Assembly: GCA_019245755.1 (NCBI GenBank)
Contig: JAFARC010000061.1
Coordinates: 62,001-126,000, forward strand
Direction of reading: 5' to 3'
Length of the DNA stretch: 64,000 bases
Source: Mycobacteriaceae bacterium
GTDB lineage: Bacteria; Actinomycetota; Actinomycetes; Mycobacteriales; Mycobacteriaceae
How positions within the stretch are numbered: the first letter of the stretch is position 1; each line of letters opens with the position of its first letter. The notes under the pieces were generated by a model. The model worked only from the letters and a program-made list of their open reading frames with translations. It ran no database searches and was not told where the DNA came from. Positions 15,907 to 24,513 of the stretch are shown piece by piece. A program made the translations under genes and the position numbers.

Positions 15907-17268
15907 CTAATCGATCACGGCGGCTTCCTTGCGTTCGGTGATGGGGCGGGCGAGCCCCTGCTCGTCGCAGACACGCTGCAGCTTCGCCAGGGTTTCCGGG
16001 AGCCCGGCGCCGACCCGCGGGCCGGGGGTGAACGTCGCGGGCAGGTGCCGCATGCCCTGGATCACGCCGATCGTGTCGTAGTGCACGGTGCCCCCGGGGT
16101 CGCAGCGGTAGTCCGGCATCCGGTCGAGCACCGCTGTCAGCATCGACTTGAACACGGTGCGCGCCACATTGGAGCCGATGCAGCGGTGGACCCCGATCCC
16201 GAAGCTAAAGTGCCGATTGCCCTTGCGGTCCAGGACAACCTCATGGGGATCGGCGAACACCGACGGGTCGCGGTTGGCCATCGCCCACGAGATCCACAGC
16301 CGCTCACCCTGCCTGAAGTGGGTGCCTGCGACCTCCACGTCGCCGGAGAAGGTGCGACCGTCACCCGGCGCCGGGGTGAAGAAGCGCAAGAACTCCTCGG
16401 TGGCCGGGTTCAGCAGGGCGTCGCGCTGCGTGCTGAGAAGTTCGCGCTGACCGGGATGCTGCGACAGCCATTCCAGCGAATGCGCGGTGAGCGCGGTCGT
16501 GGTGTCGAAACCGCCGCCGATGATCAGCCCCAGATTGCCCATGATCTCCAGATCGGGCGCTGGCTCGCCGTCGATGCGCAGCTGGATGAGCGCGTTGACC
16601 AGACCCGGCCGGGGATGCTCGCGGATCTGGATCATGTTGTCGAGCAGGTCCAGACCCATCTGCCGGTGCATGGCAATCACCTGGTCGATCTCCGGGGAGT
16701 CCTCCGGGGTGTACACCGCGGCGTGGGTCGGCTCGCTGTAGATGGCCCACTTCGTCAGCGGGACGCCCAGCATCGCCAACGTCAACACGGCCGGCACGAT
16801 GTTGGCCAGATCATCGACGAAATCGATGCGGCCGTTCTCGATCTTCTCGTCCAGACAAGCGCGCGTCACGTCGTCGATGAACGGTTCCCAGCGCTTGACC
16901 GCGGCCGGGGACAGGTAGGGATTGAGCACGTTGCGGTAAACCCGGTGCTCGGGATCATCCATTTCCAGGATGCCGCCGCGGACGCCGTTCACTCGTTTCG
17001 CATAGGGAATCGAGATGCCTTTGAAGGGGGTCTGGCCGGTGAGGTCGTGATGGTTGGAGACCTGCGGGCAGCGGGCCAGTTCGAAGACCTCCCGGCTGCC
17101 CGCGGCAACCCAGTGGCCGCCGTAGGTGTCGCTCCACGCCACCGGGCAGGTGGCGTGCATCTGCTCGGTGATCTGCTCGAACTGCAGCCGGTATTGCGCA
17201 CTGTGGCGGTCGAAGAAATAACGGTTCTTTCTGCGGTCGCTGTCGGCAACGGTGTCGTCGACGCTCAA
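15907..17268 (-). CDS. Cytochrome P450 (third)
   Basis: A 453-residue P450. The I-helix segment is GGGFDTTTAL, the ExxR lies in EEFLRFF, and the heme loop FSFGIGVHRCIG has its Cys near residue 372. Long N- and C-terminal arms make it larger than the others here, and it differs in sequence from the paralogous first and fourth P450s. The start is a TTG at 17268 that overlaps the ferredoxin stop (TTGA) with GAGGAG eight bases upstream; upstream codons in the same frame merely shadow the ferredoxin. It is coupled to the ferredoxin and follows a mycofactocin-type SDR, suggesting hydroxylation followed by alcohol oxidation. Confidence 0.92.
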   Translation of the reverse strand: MSVDDTVADSDRRKNRYFFDRHSAQYRLQFEQITEQMHATCPVAWSDTYGGHWVAAGSREVFELARCPQVSNHHDLTGQTPFKGISIPYAKRVNGVRGGILEMDDPEHRVYRNVLNPYLSPAAVKRWEPFIDDVTRACLDEKIENGRIDFVDDLANIVPAVLTLAMLGVPLTKWAIYSEPTHAAVYTPEDSPEIDQVIAMHRQMGLDLLDNMIQIREHPRPGLVNALIQLRIDGEPAPDLEIMGNLGLIIGGGFDTTTALTAHSLEWLSQHPGQRELLSTQRDALLNPATEEFLRFFTPAPGDGRTFSGDVEVAGTHFRQGERLWISWAMANRDPSVFADPHEVVLDRKGNRHFSFGIGVHRCIGSNVARTVFKSMLTAVLDRMPDYRCDPGGTVHYDTIGVIQGMRHLPATFTPGPRVGAGLPETLAKLQRVCDEQGLARPITERKEAAVID

Positions 17269-17468
17269 GGTGTCTCCTCTTCGATGAAGATGGCCTGCTC
17301 CGGGCAGGACCGCGCGGCCTCGCGGACCAGGTCTTGCTGACCCGGCGCAACCACCGCACTCACCGGGGACGAGTGACCGTCGATGTCGTCGAGCCGGAAA
17401 GAATCCGGGGCGATCATCGAGCACAACGTGTGCCCCTGGCAGCGCTGCTGATCCACGCTTACCTTCAC
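17265..17468 (-). CDS. 3Fe-4S ferredoxin, partner of P450 at 15907-17268
   Basis: A 67-residue single-cluster ferredoxin with CQGHTLC (canonical CxxHxxC-type start), APDSFRLDD and the terminal ligand in SCPEQAI. It starts with GTG at 17468, 13 bases after the SDR stop. Its stop overlaps the TTG of the P450, so both proteins are made in tandem. Confidence 0.92.
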   Translation of the reverse strand: MKVSVDQQRCQGHTLCSMIAPDSFRLDDIDGHSSPVSAVVAPGQQDLVREAARSCPEQAIFIEEETP

Positions 17469-17481
17469 GGTGTTCCCCTTC

Positions 17482-18342
17482 TCAGATGTGGTAGTCGTAC
17501 CACTTCAGGTAGCCGCCGCCGTCGACGCGCAGCTGCACCCCGGTGACGTATCTGGCTTCGTCGGAGGCCAGCCACAGGACCGCGTTGCTGATGTCCTCGG
17601 GCTCGATGTAGGGAATCCGCATCGCCTGCTGCACCCCGAAAACCGGCTCCGCGTCTTCGCGCCTCGGGTGTTGTAGGTCGGGGCGGAACGACTTGTACAT
17701 CGGCTCACTCTGCAACATCGGGGTGTTGCAGTTGGTTGGGTGAACAACGTTGGCGCGGATGCCCAGCGGCGCCAGCTCGGTGGCCAGGTTGTGGACGTAC
17801 TGAGACAGCAGGCGTTTCGAGTGCAGGTAGGCCGTGCCGCCCGGATCAGCGCCGGGGTTGTTGTTCTTCGAGACGTCCATCAGCGCGGCGGTCGAACCGG
17901 TCGCGATGATCGCCGCGCCCTCGCCAAGGTGCGGCAGCGCAACCTGGATCGCGTTGATCGTGCCGATCAGGTTGGTGTCGATCACGTCGCACCAGGCCTG
18001 AAGCGGCGGTTGACCGGTCATGCCGGCGACCCCGGCCTGGGCCACCACGATGTCGAGCTTGCCGAACTCGGAGATTCCGCTCTGAAGGGCCGTGCGCAGC
18101 TGTGCGGCCTCGCGCACGTCGGCCTGTGCCGTCACCACGCCCTGACCGGTTTTTTCCACCAACCGTGCGGTCTCGTCGAGGTCCTCCGGCCGGGCCAGCG
18201 GATAACCGATGGTCTCGAGGTCGTGGCAGAGGTCGACCGCGATGATGTGCGCGCCTTCCTCGGCCAACCGCACCGCATGGCTGCGGCCCTGACCGCGTGC
18301 GGCGCCGGTTACGAATGCGACTTTGCCTTCAACGCGTCCCAC
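17482..18342 (-). CDS. Mycofactocin-coupled SDR family oxidoreductase
   Basis: A 286-residue short-chain dehydrogenase with the N-terminal KVAFVTGAARGQGRSHA and AEEGAHIIAVD. I recognise these as the signature of the mycofactocin-dependent SDR group (TIGR03971), whose NAD is tightly bound and re-oxidised through the peptide-derived cofactor mycofactocin. The catalytic region has TGSTAAL and the YLHSKRLL Tyr-x3-Lys. It oxidises an alcohol, plausibly the product of the following P450. It starts with GTG at 18342 (AAGGAC upstream). Three 12-bp direct repeats precede it. Confidence 0.88.
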   Translation of the reverse strand: MGRVEGKVAFVTGAARGQGRSHAVRLAEEGAHIIAVDLCHDLETIGYPLARPEDLDETARLVEKTGQGVVTAQADVREAAQLRTALQSGISEFGKLDIVVAQAGVAGMTGQPPLQAWCDVIDTNLIGTINAIQVALPHLGEGAAIIATGSTAALMDVSKNNNPGADPGGTAYLHSKRLLSQYVHNLATELAPLGIRANVVHPTNCNTPMLQSEPMYKSFRPDLQHPRREDAEPVFGVQQAMRIPYIEPEDISNAVLWLASDEARYVTGVQLRVDGGGYLKWYDYHI

Positions 18343-18354
18343 CGGGTGTCCTTA

Positions 18355-18390
18355 TCTATTGGTTGATCTATTGGTTGATCTATTGGTTGC
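18355..18390. repeat. Three tandem 12-bp direct repeats
   Basis: TCTATTGGTTGA occurs at 18355-18366 and 18367-18378, with a third copy ending in C at 18379-18390. The array sits between the two SDR genes, just upstream of the ribosome site of the mycofactocin-type SDR. The AT content is well above the surroundings. It could be a slippage product or a regulatory array. Confidence 0.85.
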
Positions 18391-18412
18391 ATTGGTGATT
18401 CGGTTGACCGGG

Positions 18413-19123
18413 TCAGGTGTTGCGGCCGCCGTTGACACCCAGGATCTGGCCGGTGATGTAGCCGGCCTCGTCGGAAACCAGGAACGCGCACGCGGCCGCG
18501 ATGTCCTCCGGCTTGCCGATGCGGCGCACCGGGGTCGCTTCGATGTTCTCCTGCACGTCGCCCAAAAATCCGCGGGCTTGGGCGTTGCGCAGCATCGGGG
18601 TGTCGATGAAGCCGGGGGGCACCGCGTTGACCGTGATGCCGCTCGGCCCGTACTCCAGCGCCAACGTCTTGGTGAGGCCGTTGACGGCCGACTTGGCGGC
18701 CACGTAATGCGCCATGTACGGGGTACCCGAATGCGTGCTGGACGAGGAGATGTTCACGATGCGGCCCCAGCCGGCCTCGATCATGTCGGGCAGCACCGCC
18801 TGGATGCAGTGGAAGACGCCGTTGAGGTTGACGTCGATCACGCGCTGCCAGCTGTCGAACGTGATGTCCAGGAAACGCTTGAAGCCATCCAGCCCGGCGG
18901 CGTTCACCAGCACCGTCACCGGGCCGAGTTGCGCGCGGATGGCCGAGAGGGCGCGGTCCACCTGCGCGCGGTCGGTAACGTCGGCGGCGTGGGCGAACTC
19001 GTCGTCGGCGGACGGGGTCAGGTCGATCGTCGCGACGTGGTAGCCGTCGGAACGCAGTCGCTGTGCGATCGCTCGGCCAATGCCTGAAGCGCCGCCGGTG
19101 ACGACGGTGTTCTTCTCAGCCAC
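18413..19123 (-). CDS. Short-chain dehydrogenase/reductase
   Basis: A 236-residue classical SDR. The NAD(P) motif TGGASGIG is at the N-terminus, NAAG at the end of strand 4, and the catalytic Ser and Tyr lie in NISSSS and YVAAKSAV. The C-terminal half (NAVPPGFIDTPM, GYITGQILGVNGG) is FabG-like, suggesting a 3-hydroxyacyl-CoA or ring-alcohol dehydrogenase. The GTG at 19123 is chosen because AAGGGAGA lies upstream and the operator at 19149-19163 would otherwise be inside the gene. It is first in the leftward operon to 15907. Confidence 0.9.
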   Translation of the reverse strand: MAEKNTVVTGGASGIGRAIAQRLRSDGYHVATIDLTPSADDEFAHAADVTDRAQVDRALSAIRAQLGPVTVLVNAAGLDGFKRFLDITFDSWQRVIDVNLNGVFHCIQAVLPDMIEAGWGRIVNISSSSTHSGTPYMAHYVAAKSAVNGLTKTLALEYGPSGITVNAVPPGFIDTPMLRNAQARGFLGDVQENIEATPVRRIGKPEDIAAACAFLVSDEAGYITGQILGVNGGRNT

Positions 19124-19148
19124 CTGAAAGAATCTCCCTTCCGATTTT

Positions 19149-19163
19149 GAGAATATTACTCTC
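19149..19163. promoter_or_regulatory. GAGAAT-N3-RTTMTC operator, copy 5
   Basis: GAGAATATTACTCTC, extended by T and A to TGAGAAT-ATT-ACTCTCA, lies 26 bases upstream of the SDR GTG. Confidence 0.6.
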
Positions 19164-19304
19164 AGGGCCGCGCGTCCCGCAACTCGCTGACGAGACACTA
19201 TTCGCGACTTTGTATCACTTGGCGGGACGGATGTCAGCAGGTCAAAGGCGATTTGCCGGTCTTTCTTGAGTTCTCGGAAGCCGAATGTATGATTCGCCGC
19301 AGAT

Positions 19305-19319
19305 GAGAATCAAGTTATC
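19305..19319. promoter_or_regulatory. GAGAAT-N3-RTTMTC operator, copy 6
   Basis: GAGAATCAAGTTATC lies 21 bases before the aldehyde dehydrogenase ATG, in front of the long operon that contains the mce genes. With copy 5 it brackets a 216-bp divergent promoter region (19124-19339) that holds no gene. Confidence 0.65.
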
Positions 19320-19339
19320 CGTCTGGGTGAGGAGGCTCG

Positions 19340-20851
19340 ATGCCGCCACAAGACACGGTGACGACCAGCACGGGCCAGCCCACCCGGACGGACGCAGGCG
19401 CCGCGGCTGATCGCCGGCTGCTGATCGACGGGCGCCTGGTCAGCACCGAGCAGACCTTCCCGTCGCTGAACCCGGCCACCGGGGCGGTGATCGGCCACGC
19501 TCCCGAGGCCGGCGGGTCCGAGGCGAAGGCGGCCGTCGCGGCCGCTCGCCGCGCCTTCGACAGCACCGACTGGCCCACCAACGTGGACCGGCGGGTTCGC
19601 TGCCTCGAACAGTTCCACCAGGCACTCATCGACCACCGAGACGAGCTGGCCGCCCTGACGACCGCCGAGGTCGGCGCGACCGCCGCGCTGTGCGCCGGTC
19701 CGCAACTCGACCAGCCGATCGAGATCGTCGGCTACTACGCCGACCTGCTGAAGACTTATCCGTTGACCGAGGACCTCGGCAACATCGAGAGCCGTGGCAT
19801 GCAGCACCACCGCTGGGTGGAAAAAGAGGCCGCCGGCGTGGTCGCCGCGATCATCGCCTACAACTACCCCAACCAGCTCGCATTGGCCAAGCTGGGTCCC
19901 GCGCTGGCCGCCGGATGCACCGTTGTTCTCAAGGGCGCCCCGGACACCCCGCTGGTGACCCTCGCACTCGGGGAACTCATCGCCGAGGACACCGACATCC
20001 CGGCCGGCGTGGTCAACGTGCTCAGCTCGTCGGACCCCGCGGTCGGGGCCGCCCTGACCAGCAGCCCGGACGTGGACATGGTGACATTCACCGGGTCGAC
20101 GGCAACGGGTCGGCGGATCATGGCCGCGGCCAGCGAGACGCTCAAACGGGTGTTCCTCGAGCTCGGCGGCAAGTCAGCGGCGATCATCCTGGACGACGCC
20201 GACTTCGCCAACGCCGCGCTGTTCGCCGCGTTCAGCATGGTGACCCACGCGGGGCAGGGCTGCGCGCTGACGTCGCGGCTGCTGGTGCCCAACAACCACC
20301 ACGACGAGATCGTCGACCTGATCAACAACAACTTCGCGCTGGTGCGCTACGGCGACCCGGCGGACCCCAAGACCTACATGGGGCCGCTGATCAGCGAGCG
20401 ACAGCGGGACAAGGTGGATGCGATGGTGCAGCGCGCTGTCGCGACAGGCGCCACCCTGGTCACCGGCGGGCAGAAGGTCGACCCCGGCTACTTCTACACG
20501 CCGACTCTGCTCACCGGAGTCGAGCCCGACAGCGAGATCGCCCAGGAAGAGGTCTTCGGGCCGGTTCTCGTGGTAATCGGCTACGACGACGACGACGAGG
20601 CGGTGCGCATCGCCAACAACTCCATCTACGGGCTGTCCGGCGCGGTGTTCGGCAGCCCGGACCGGGCGATCGGGGTCGCGCGGCGGATCCGGACCGGGAC
20701 CTTTTCCATCAACGGCGGCAACTACTTCAGCCCGGACAGCCCGTTCGGCGGCTACAAGCAATCGGGCATCGGCAGGGAGATGGGCACCGCCGGCCTGGAG
20801 GAGTTCCTGGAGACCAAGACGTTCGCGGTACCTGATTCCGGGGTGGGCTGA
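19340..20851 (+). CDS. NAD(P)-dependent aldehyde dehydrogenase
   Basis: A 503-residue aldehyde dehydrogenase superfamily member. It has the AIIAYNYPNQLALAK segment, TFTGSTATG cofactor loop, the general base in LELGGKS (about residue 277), the nucleophilic Cys in GQGCALTS (about 311) and the C-terminal PFGGYKQSGIGRE. It oxidises an aldehyde to the acid ready for CoA activation, a likely next step after a P450 and alcohol dehydrogenase. ATG at 19340 with GAGGAGG upstream. It is the first gene of an operon that continues through a CoA-transferase into the mce genes; the next ATG overlaps its stop. Confidence 0.93.
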   Translation: MPPQDTVTTSTGQPTRTDAGAAADRRLLIDGRLVSTEQTFPSLNPATGAVIGHAPEAGGSEAKAAVAAARRAFDSTDWPTNVDRRVRCLEQFHQALIDHRDELAALTTAEVGATAALCAGPQLDQPIEIVGYYADLLKTYPLTEDLGNIESRGMQHHRWVEKEAAGVVAAIIAYNYPNQLALAKLGPALAAGCTVVLKGAPDTPLVTLALGELIAEDTDIPAGVVNVLSSSDPAVGAALTSSPDVDMVTFTGSTATGRRIMAAASETLKRVFLELGGKSAAIILDDADFANAALFAAFSMVTHAGQGCALTSRLLVPNNHHDEIVDLINNNFALVRYGDPADPKTYMGPLISERQRDKVDAMVQRAVATGATLVTGGQKVDPGYFYTPTLLTGVEPDSEIAQEEVFGPVLVVIGYDDDDEAVRIANNSIYGLSGAVFGSPDRAIGVARRIRTGTFSINGGNYFSPDSPFGGYKQSGIGREMGTAGLEEFLETKTFAVPDSGVG

Positions 20852-22056
20852 TGAAGCCGCTGGACGGAATCCGGGTCCTGGAAGTCGCGATGTACGGGTT
20901 CGTCCCGTCGGGCGGCGCCGTGCTCGCCGAGTGGGGAGCCGACGTGATCAAGGTCGAGCACGCGGTGACCGGCGATCCGCAACGCGGGCTGCGACAGACC
21001 GGCACCCTGCGGGTGGACGGCGACCCCAACCCCAACATCGAGCACGCCAACCGCGCCAAGCGCAGCATCGGCCTGGACATGTCGGTGCCCGAGGGCCGGG
21101 AGGTGCTCTACGAGCTGGCCCGTCGCTCGGATGTGTTTCTGACCAGCTTCCTGCCCGCACATCGGCAGAAGTTCGCCATCGACGTGGACGACATCAGGGC
21201 GGTCAACCCGAAGATCATCTATGCGCGCGGCAGCGCGCTGGGTCCGCGCGGCGCCGAGGCGGAAAAAGGCGGCTACGACATGACCGCGTTCTGGTGCCGG
21301 GCCGGAACCGCCGCCACCATCACCCCAGCCGGCATGGAGGGGATGATCGGGCCGCCCGGGCCGGCATACGGCGACACCATCTCCGGCACCAACCTCGCCG
21401 GCGGAATCGCGGCGGCGCTGCTGGCGCGCGAGCGCACCGGCGAACCGTCGGTTGTGGACGTCTCCCTGCTGGGCAGCGGCCTGTGGGCGATGGGGCACAC
21501 CGTCGCGCTGACCAAGCACCTGGGCCAACGGCTGGAAGCGCCGCCGCCCGGGGTGCACGGCTCCCCGATCAACCCGCTGGTGGGTGTGTACGCAACCGCC
21601 GACGGACGCTACATCTCGTTCGTGATGATGCAGCCGACCAAGTTCTGGGCCGACGTGTGCCGGCACATGGACCTCGCCGAGCTGGCCGACGATCCCCGCT
21701 TCGGCACCGTCGAGCAGATCGCGGCGAACACCGCCGAGGCGGTGGAGATCGTGTCCAAGGCGATGGCGATGCGGACCCTGGCCGAGTGGAGCGAGCGGTT
21801 CTCGACGCTCGCCGGTCCGTGGGCACCCGTGCAGGACACCCTGCAGGCCGCCGACGACGCGCAGATCCGCGCGAACGAATATGTCGTTCGCGCAGGCGAA
21901 CTGGAGCTCGTGGCCAACCCGGTGCAGTTCGACGTCGCCGCACCGCAAACCGGTCCGGCGCCGGGCTTCGCCGAGCAAACCGACGAGATCCTGCTGGAGC
22001 TGGGCCTGGACTGGGACCGCATCATCGCGCTCAAAACGGCCGGCGCGGTCACCTAG
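20851..22056 (+). CDS. Family III (CaiB/BaiF) CoA-transferase
   Basis: A 401-residue class III CoA-transferase. It has an N-terminal LDGIRVLEVAMYG, the GADVIKVE strand, NRAKRSIGLDM, and the region GPAYGDTISG carrying the catalytic Asp. It moves CoA from one acyl-CoA to a free acid, a cheap way to activate the acid produced by the preceding aldehyde dehydrogenase or to recycle CoA from an end product. The ATG overlaps the dehydrogenase stop. Seventeen bases separate it from the next gene. Confidence 0.92.
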   Translation: MKPLDGIRVLEVAMYGFVPSGGAVLAEWGADVIKVEHAVTGDPQRGLRQTGTLRVDGDPNPNIEHANRAKRSIGLDMSVPEGREVLYELARRSDVFLTSFLPAHRQKFAIDVDDIRAVNPKIIYARGSALGPRGAEAEKGGYDMTAFWCRAGTAATITPAGMEGMIGPPGPAYGDTISGTNLAGGIAAALLARERTGEPSVVDVSLLGSGLWAMGHTVALTKHLGQRLEAPPPGVHGSPINPLVGVYATADGRYISFVMMQPTKFWADVCRHMDLAELADDPRFGTVEQIAANTAEAVEIVSKAMAMRTLAEWSERFSTLAGPWAPVQDTLQAADDAQIRANEYVVRAGELELVANPVQFDVAAPQTGPAPGFAEQTDEILLELGLDWDRIIALKTAGAVT

Positions 22057-22073
22057 GTCGCCGGGAGAACTCG

Positions 22074-23249
22074 ATGCCCTACGTCGTTTCCATCGGCACC
22101 TACCGGCCATGCTGGGGCAGCCCGCAGCGCCGGGTCGCCGGCGACGACGAAGACGCGATCACCCTGGCCGTCGAGGCCGGCCGCGCCTGTTTGGCCGGCG
22201 GCGGTTCGGTGGAGCGGGTCGTGCTGGTCAGCCGCGACCTGCCGCTGACCGAAAGCAGCAACGCCGCGGTACTGCTGGCCGGGCTGAGCCTGGATCCCGA
22301 GCTCGAAGTCGACGAACGGCTGGGTGGCGCGCCCGCGGCGGTGGACGCGCTCAGCTCGGCACGGCCGCGCACCCTGATCATCGGCGTCGACCTGCAGCCG
22401 GCGGGGGCGGCGGCGGTGCTGACCGCCGATCAGGGACTGTGGGTGCGCACCGCGGCGCGGGTCAGTCGCAGCCTGCCGGTGCGCACCCGCAACGCCGTCG
22501 GTGTGGTGCACGACTATGGCGACCCCCGGCTGCTGCACGAGCGGGGCCTGGTGGCCGCACTGTCGGCGGCCTGGCTGGACACCCCCGCCGCGCTGGCCGG
22601 GGTCGACGAGGTCACCGCGGCGGAGCTGTGCGTCGGTGTCCCGCCGCCGCTGCCGACTTTCGGAGCAAGCTCGGGTTTGTTCGCGCTGGCGGCCATGGCC
22701 GAGGCGGGCACGACCGGACCGCTGGTGGCCGTCGAGCAGGCCAGCCTGTCCGGGCTCACCGTGGTGAGCGGCGGCGTGCCGGTGCACCGCCACGAGCCCG
22801 TCGCACGCGCGCTGCCCGTCGGGACGTTTTTCGCCGGCGCTGACATCCCGATCTCGCTGGCCGCCTACGAGCGTGCGTTCGAGGCCAAGGTGCGTTGGGA
22901 GGCCGGCAGATTCGCCGGCAGCGACGAGCTCGACTTTCCGCCCCGGTATCGGGTCGGCGCCGACGGGCGGCTGTCCACTCGGTATGAACGGGTTCCGCTG
23001 CCCCGCACCGGCACGGTCTACACCGAGGCGACCGTCTTCATCCCGGTGCCCGGCCTGAAGACCCCGTACTCGCTGGTGATCGTCGAGCTCGACGGCGTCG
23101 GTGTGCGGGCGCTGGCGAAAGTGACCGGCGCGGAGGCCGGCACGGTCCACATCGGCGATCGCGGTCGGCTGGCGCTGCGGCGGGTGGCGGTACGGTCCGG
23201 GGTTCCCGATTACGGTTACGCATTTGCCCCCGAAGGCGACGCGGCGTGA
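22074..23249 (+). CDS. HMG-CoA-synthase-like protein fused to a DUF35 OB domain
   Basis: A 391-residue fusion. Residues 1 to about 260 resemble the two-halved HMG-CoA-synthase/KAS-III fold (MPYVVSIGTYRP start, TESSNAAVLLAGLSL). Residues about 275-391 are a DUF35 OB fold (ARALPVGTFFAGAD, FPPRYRVGADGR). Where true HMG-CoA synthases have the nucleophilic Cys (as in FACKAG) this protein has ERLGGAPAA, so it cannot form the acyl-enzyme. In archaea a thiolase, an HMG-CoA synthase and a DUF35 protein form one channelling complex. Here the thiolase is the next gene, so this may be the scaffold or allosteric partner. The function is inferred. Confidence 0.75.
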   Translation: MPYVVSIGTYRPCWGSPQRRVAGDDEDAITLAVEAGRACLAGGGSVERVVLVSRDLPLTESSNAAVLLAGLSLDPELEVDERLGGAPAAVDALSSARPRTLIIGVDLQPAGAAAVLTADQGLWVRTAARVSRSLPVRTRNAVGVVHDYGDPRLLHERGLVAALSAAWLDTPAALAGVDEVTAAELCVGVPPPLPTFGASSGLFALAAMAEAGTTGPLVAVEQASLSGLTVVSGGVPVHRHEPVARALPVGTFFAGADIPISLAAYERAFEAKVRWEAGRFAGSDELDFPPRYRVGADGRLSTRYERVPLPRTGTVYTEATVFIPVPGLKTPYSLVIVELDGVGVRALAKVTGAEAGTVHIGDRGRLALRRVAVRSGVPDYGYAFAPEGDAA

Positions 23250-23343
23250 GCCATAATCGCGAGACCCATGCAGACCGCGGGGGGATGACACCGGCGCCCG
23301 CAGTAGCCGATGCCGACGCTGGCAAAGCACGGAGGGGGACGTC

Positions 23344-24513
23344 ATGAGGAAGGTTGCCGTCGTCGGCGCCGGCATGACACCCTTCGCCGAGCACTTCGCC
23401 CTCGGCATCAAGGATCTGCTGCCAATGGCGTTCGCCGAATGCGCGGCCAGCGTCGACAAAGGGCTGGCCAAGAACGACCTGCAGGCCGCCTGGTTGGGCT
23501 CGATGGGTACCACGGACGGATTCCCGTCCGGAATCCTGGCCGACACATTGGGTGTGGGTGACATGCCCGTCACCCGGGTAGAGAACTCGTGCGCGACCGG
23601 CAACGACGCGGTGCGCAACGCGCTGTTCGGCATCGCGTCGCGGGCATGCGACGTCGCGCTGGTGATGGGCGCCGACAAGCTTCGCGAGACGTCCACCAAG
23701 GACATGCTGTGGGAGTGGGAAGCCATGGCCCGCGACATGGCGTGGGATTACCCGCTCGGCCTGGTCGCGCCCGCCGGTTTCGCCCTGCACGTCGCGCGGT
23801 ACCTGCACGAGTCGCCGGCCACGAAAGAGCACATGGCGATGGTGGCGGTGAAGAACCACCGCCACGGCGTCAACAATCCGAAGGCACGACTGCGTTTCGA
23901 GATCACCGTCGAGCAGGCCCTTGCCGCCCCCACCGTGGTCACCCCGTTCTCCGTATACGACTGCGCGCCGCAAAGCGACGGCGCCGCGGCGCTTCTGCTC
24001 GCCGCCGAGGACGTGGTCGATCGCTTCACCGACCGGCCGGTCTGGATCCGCGGTGTCGGGCTCGGCCTGGATTCCGTCATGCACCAACACAAGTCGGACA
24101 TGACGACGTTGCCGGCCACCGTCCGCGCGGCCAAGCAGGCGTTCACCATGGCGGGGCTGACGCCCTGCGACATCGACGTCGCCGAGGTGCACGACTTCTT
24201 CACCGGCATCGAGATCATGAGTTACGAGGACCTCGGTTTCGCCGAGCGATTCGGGGCCTACAAACTCCTGGAGGCAGAAGTCACCAGCATCGGCGGCTCG
24301 CTGCCGATCAATCCCAGCGGCGGCCTGAAGTCCAAGGGTCATCCGCCCGGCGCGACCGGGGTGGCGCAGTGCGTCGAGCTTTTCGGGCAGTTGCGCGGCG
24401 ACGCGGTCAACCAGGTCGACGGGGCACGAATCGGGCTGGCCCACAACATCGGTGGCCCCACCGCGGTGTCGGCGGTGACGATTTTGGAGGGGCCGGATTC
24501 GGATGGCGAATAG
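23344..24513 (+). CDS. SCP-x/Ltp-type thiolase
   Basis: A 389-residue thiolase-superfamily lipid-transfer type enzyme. The nucleophilic Cys is present in ENSCATGNDA (near residue 83). The C-terminal catalytic residues are in SKGHPPGATG and AHNIGGP, and HDFFTGIEIMSYE is typical of the SCP-x group. It should catalyse thiolytic cleavage of a 3-ketoacyl-CoA, in contrast to the Cys-less protein at 6082-7740. The ATG at 23344 follows a strong GGAGGGGGAC. Its last four codons overlap the yrbEA start by 11 bases, which ties degradation to transport. Confidence 0.9.
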   Translation: MRKVAVVGAGMTPFAEHFALGIKDLLPMAFAECAASVDKGLAKNDLQAAWLGSMGTTDGFPSGILADTLGVGDMPVTRVENSCATGNDAVRNALFGIASRACDVALVMGADKLRETSTKDMLWEWEAMARDMAWDYPLGLVAPAGFALHVARYLHESPATKEHMAMVAVKNHRHGVNNPKARLRFEITVEQALAAPTVVTPFSVYDCAPQSDGAAALLLAAEDVVDRFTDRPVWIRGVGLGLDSVMHQHKSDMTTLPATVRAAKQAFTMAGLTPCDIDVAEVHDFFTGIEIMSYEDLGFAERFGAYKLLEAEVTSIGGSLPINPSGGLKSKGHPPGATGVAQCVELFGQLRGDAVNQVDGARIGLAHNIGGPTAVSAVTILEGPDSDGE

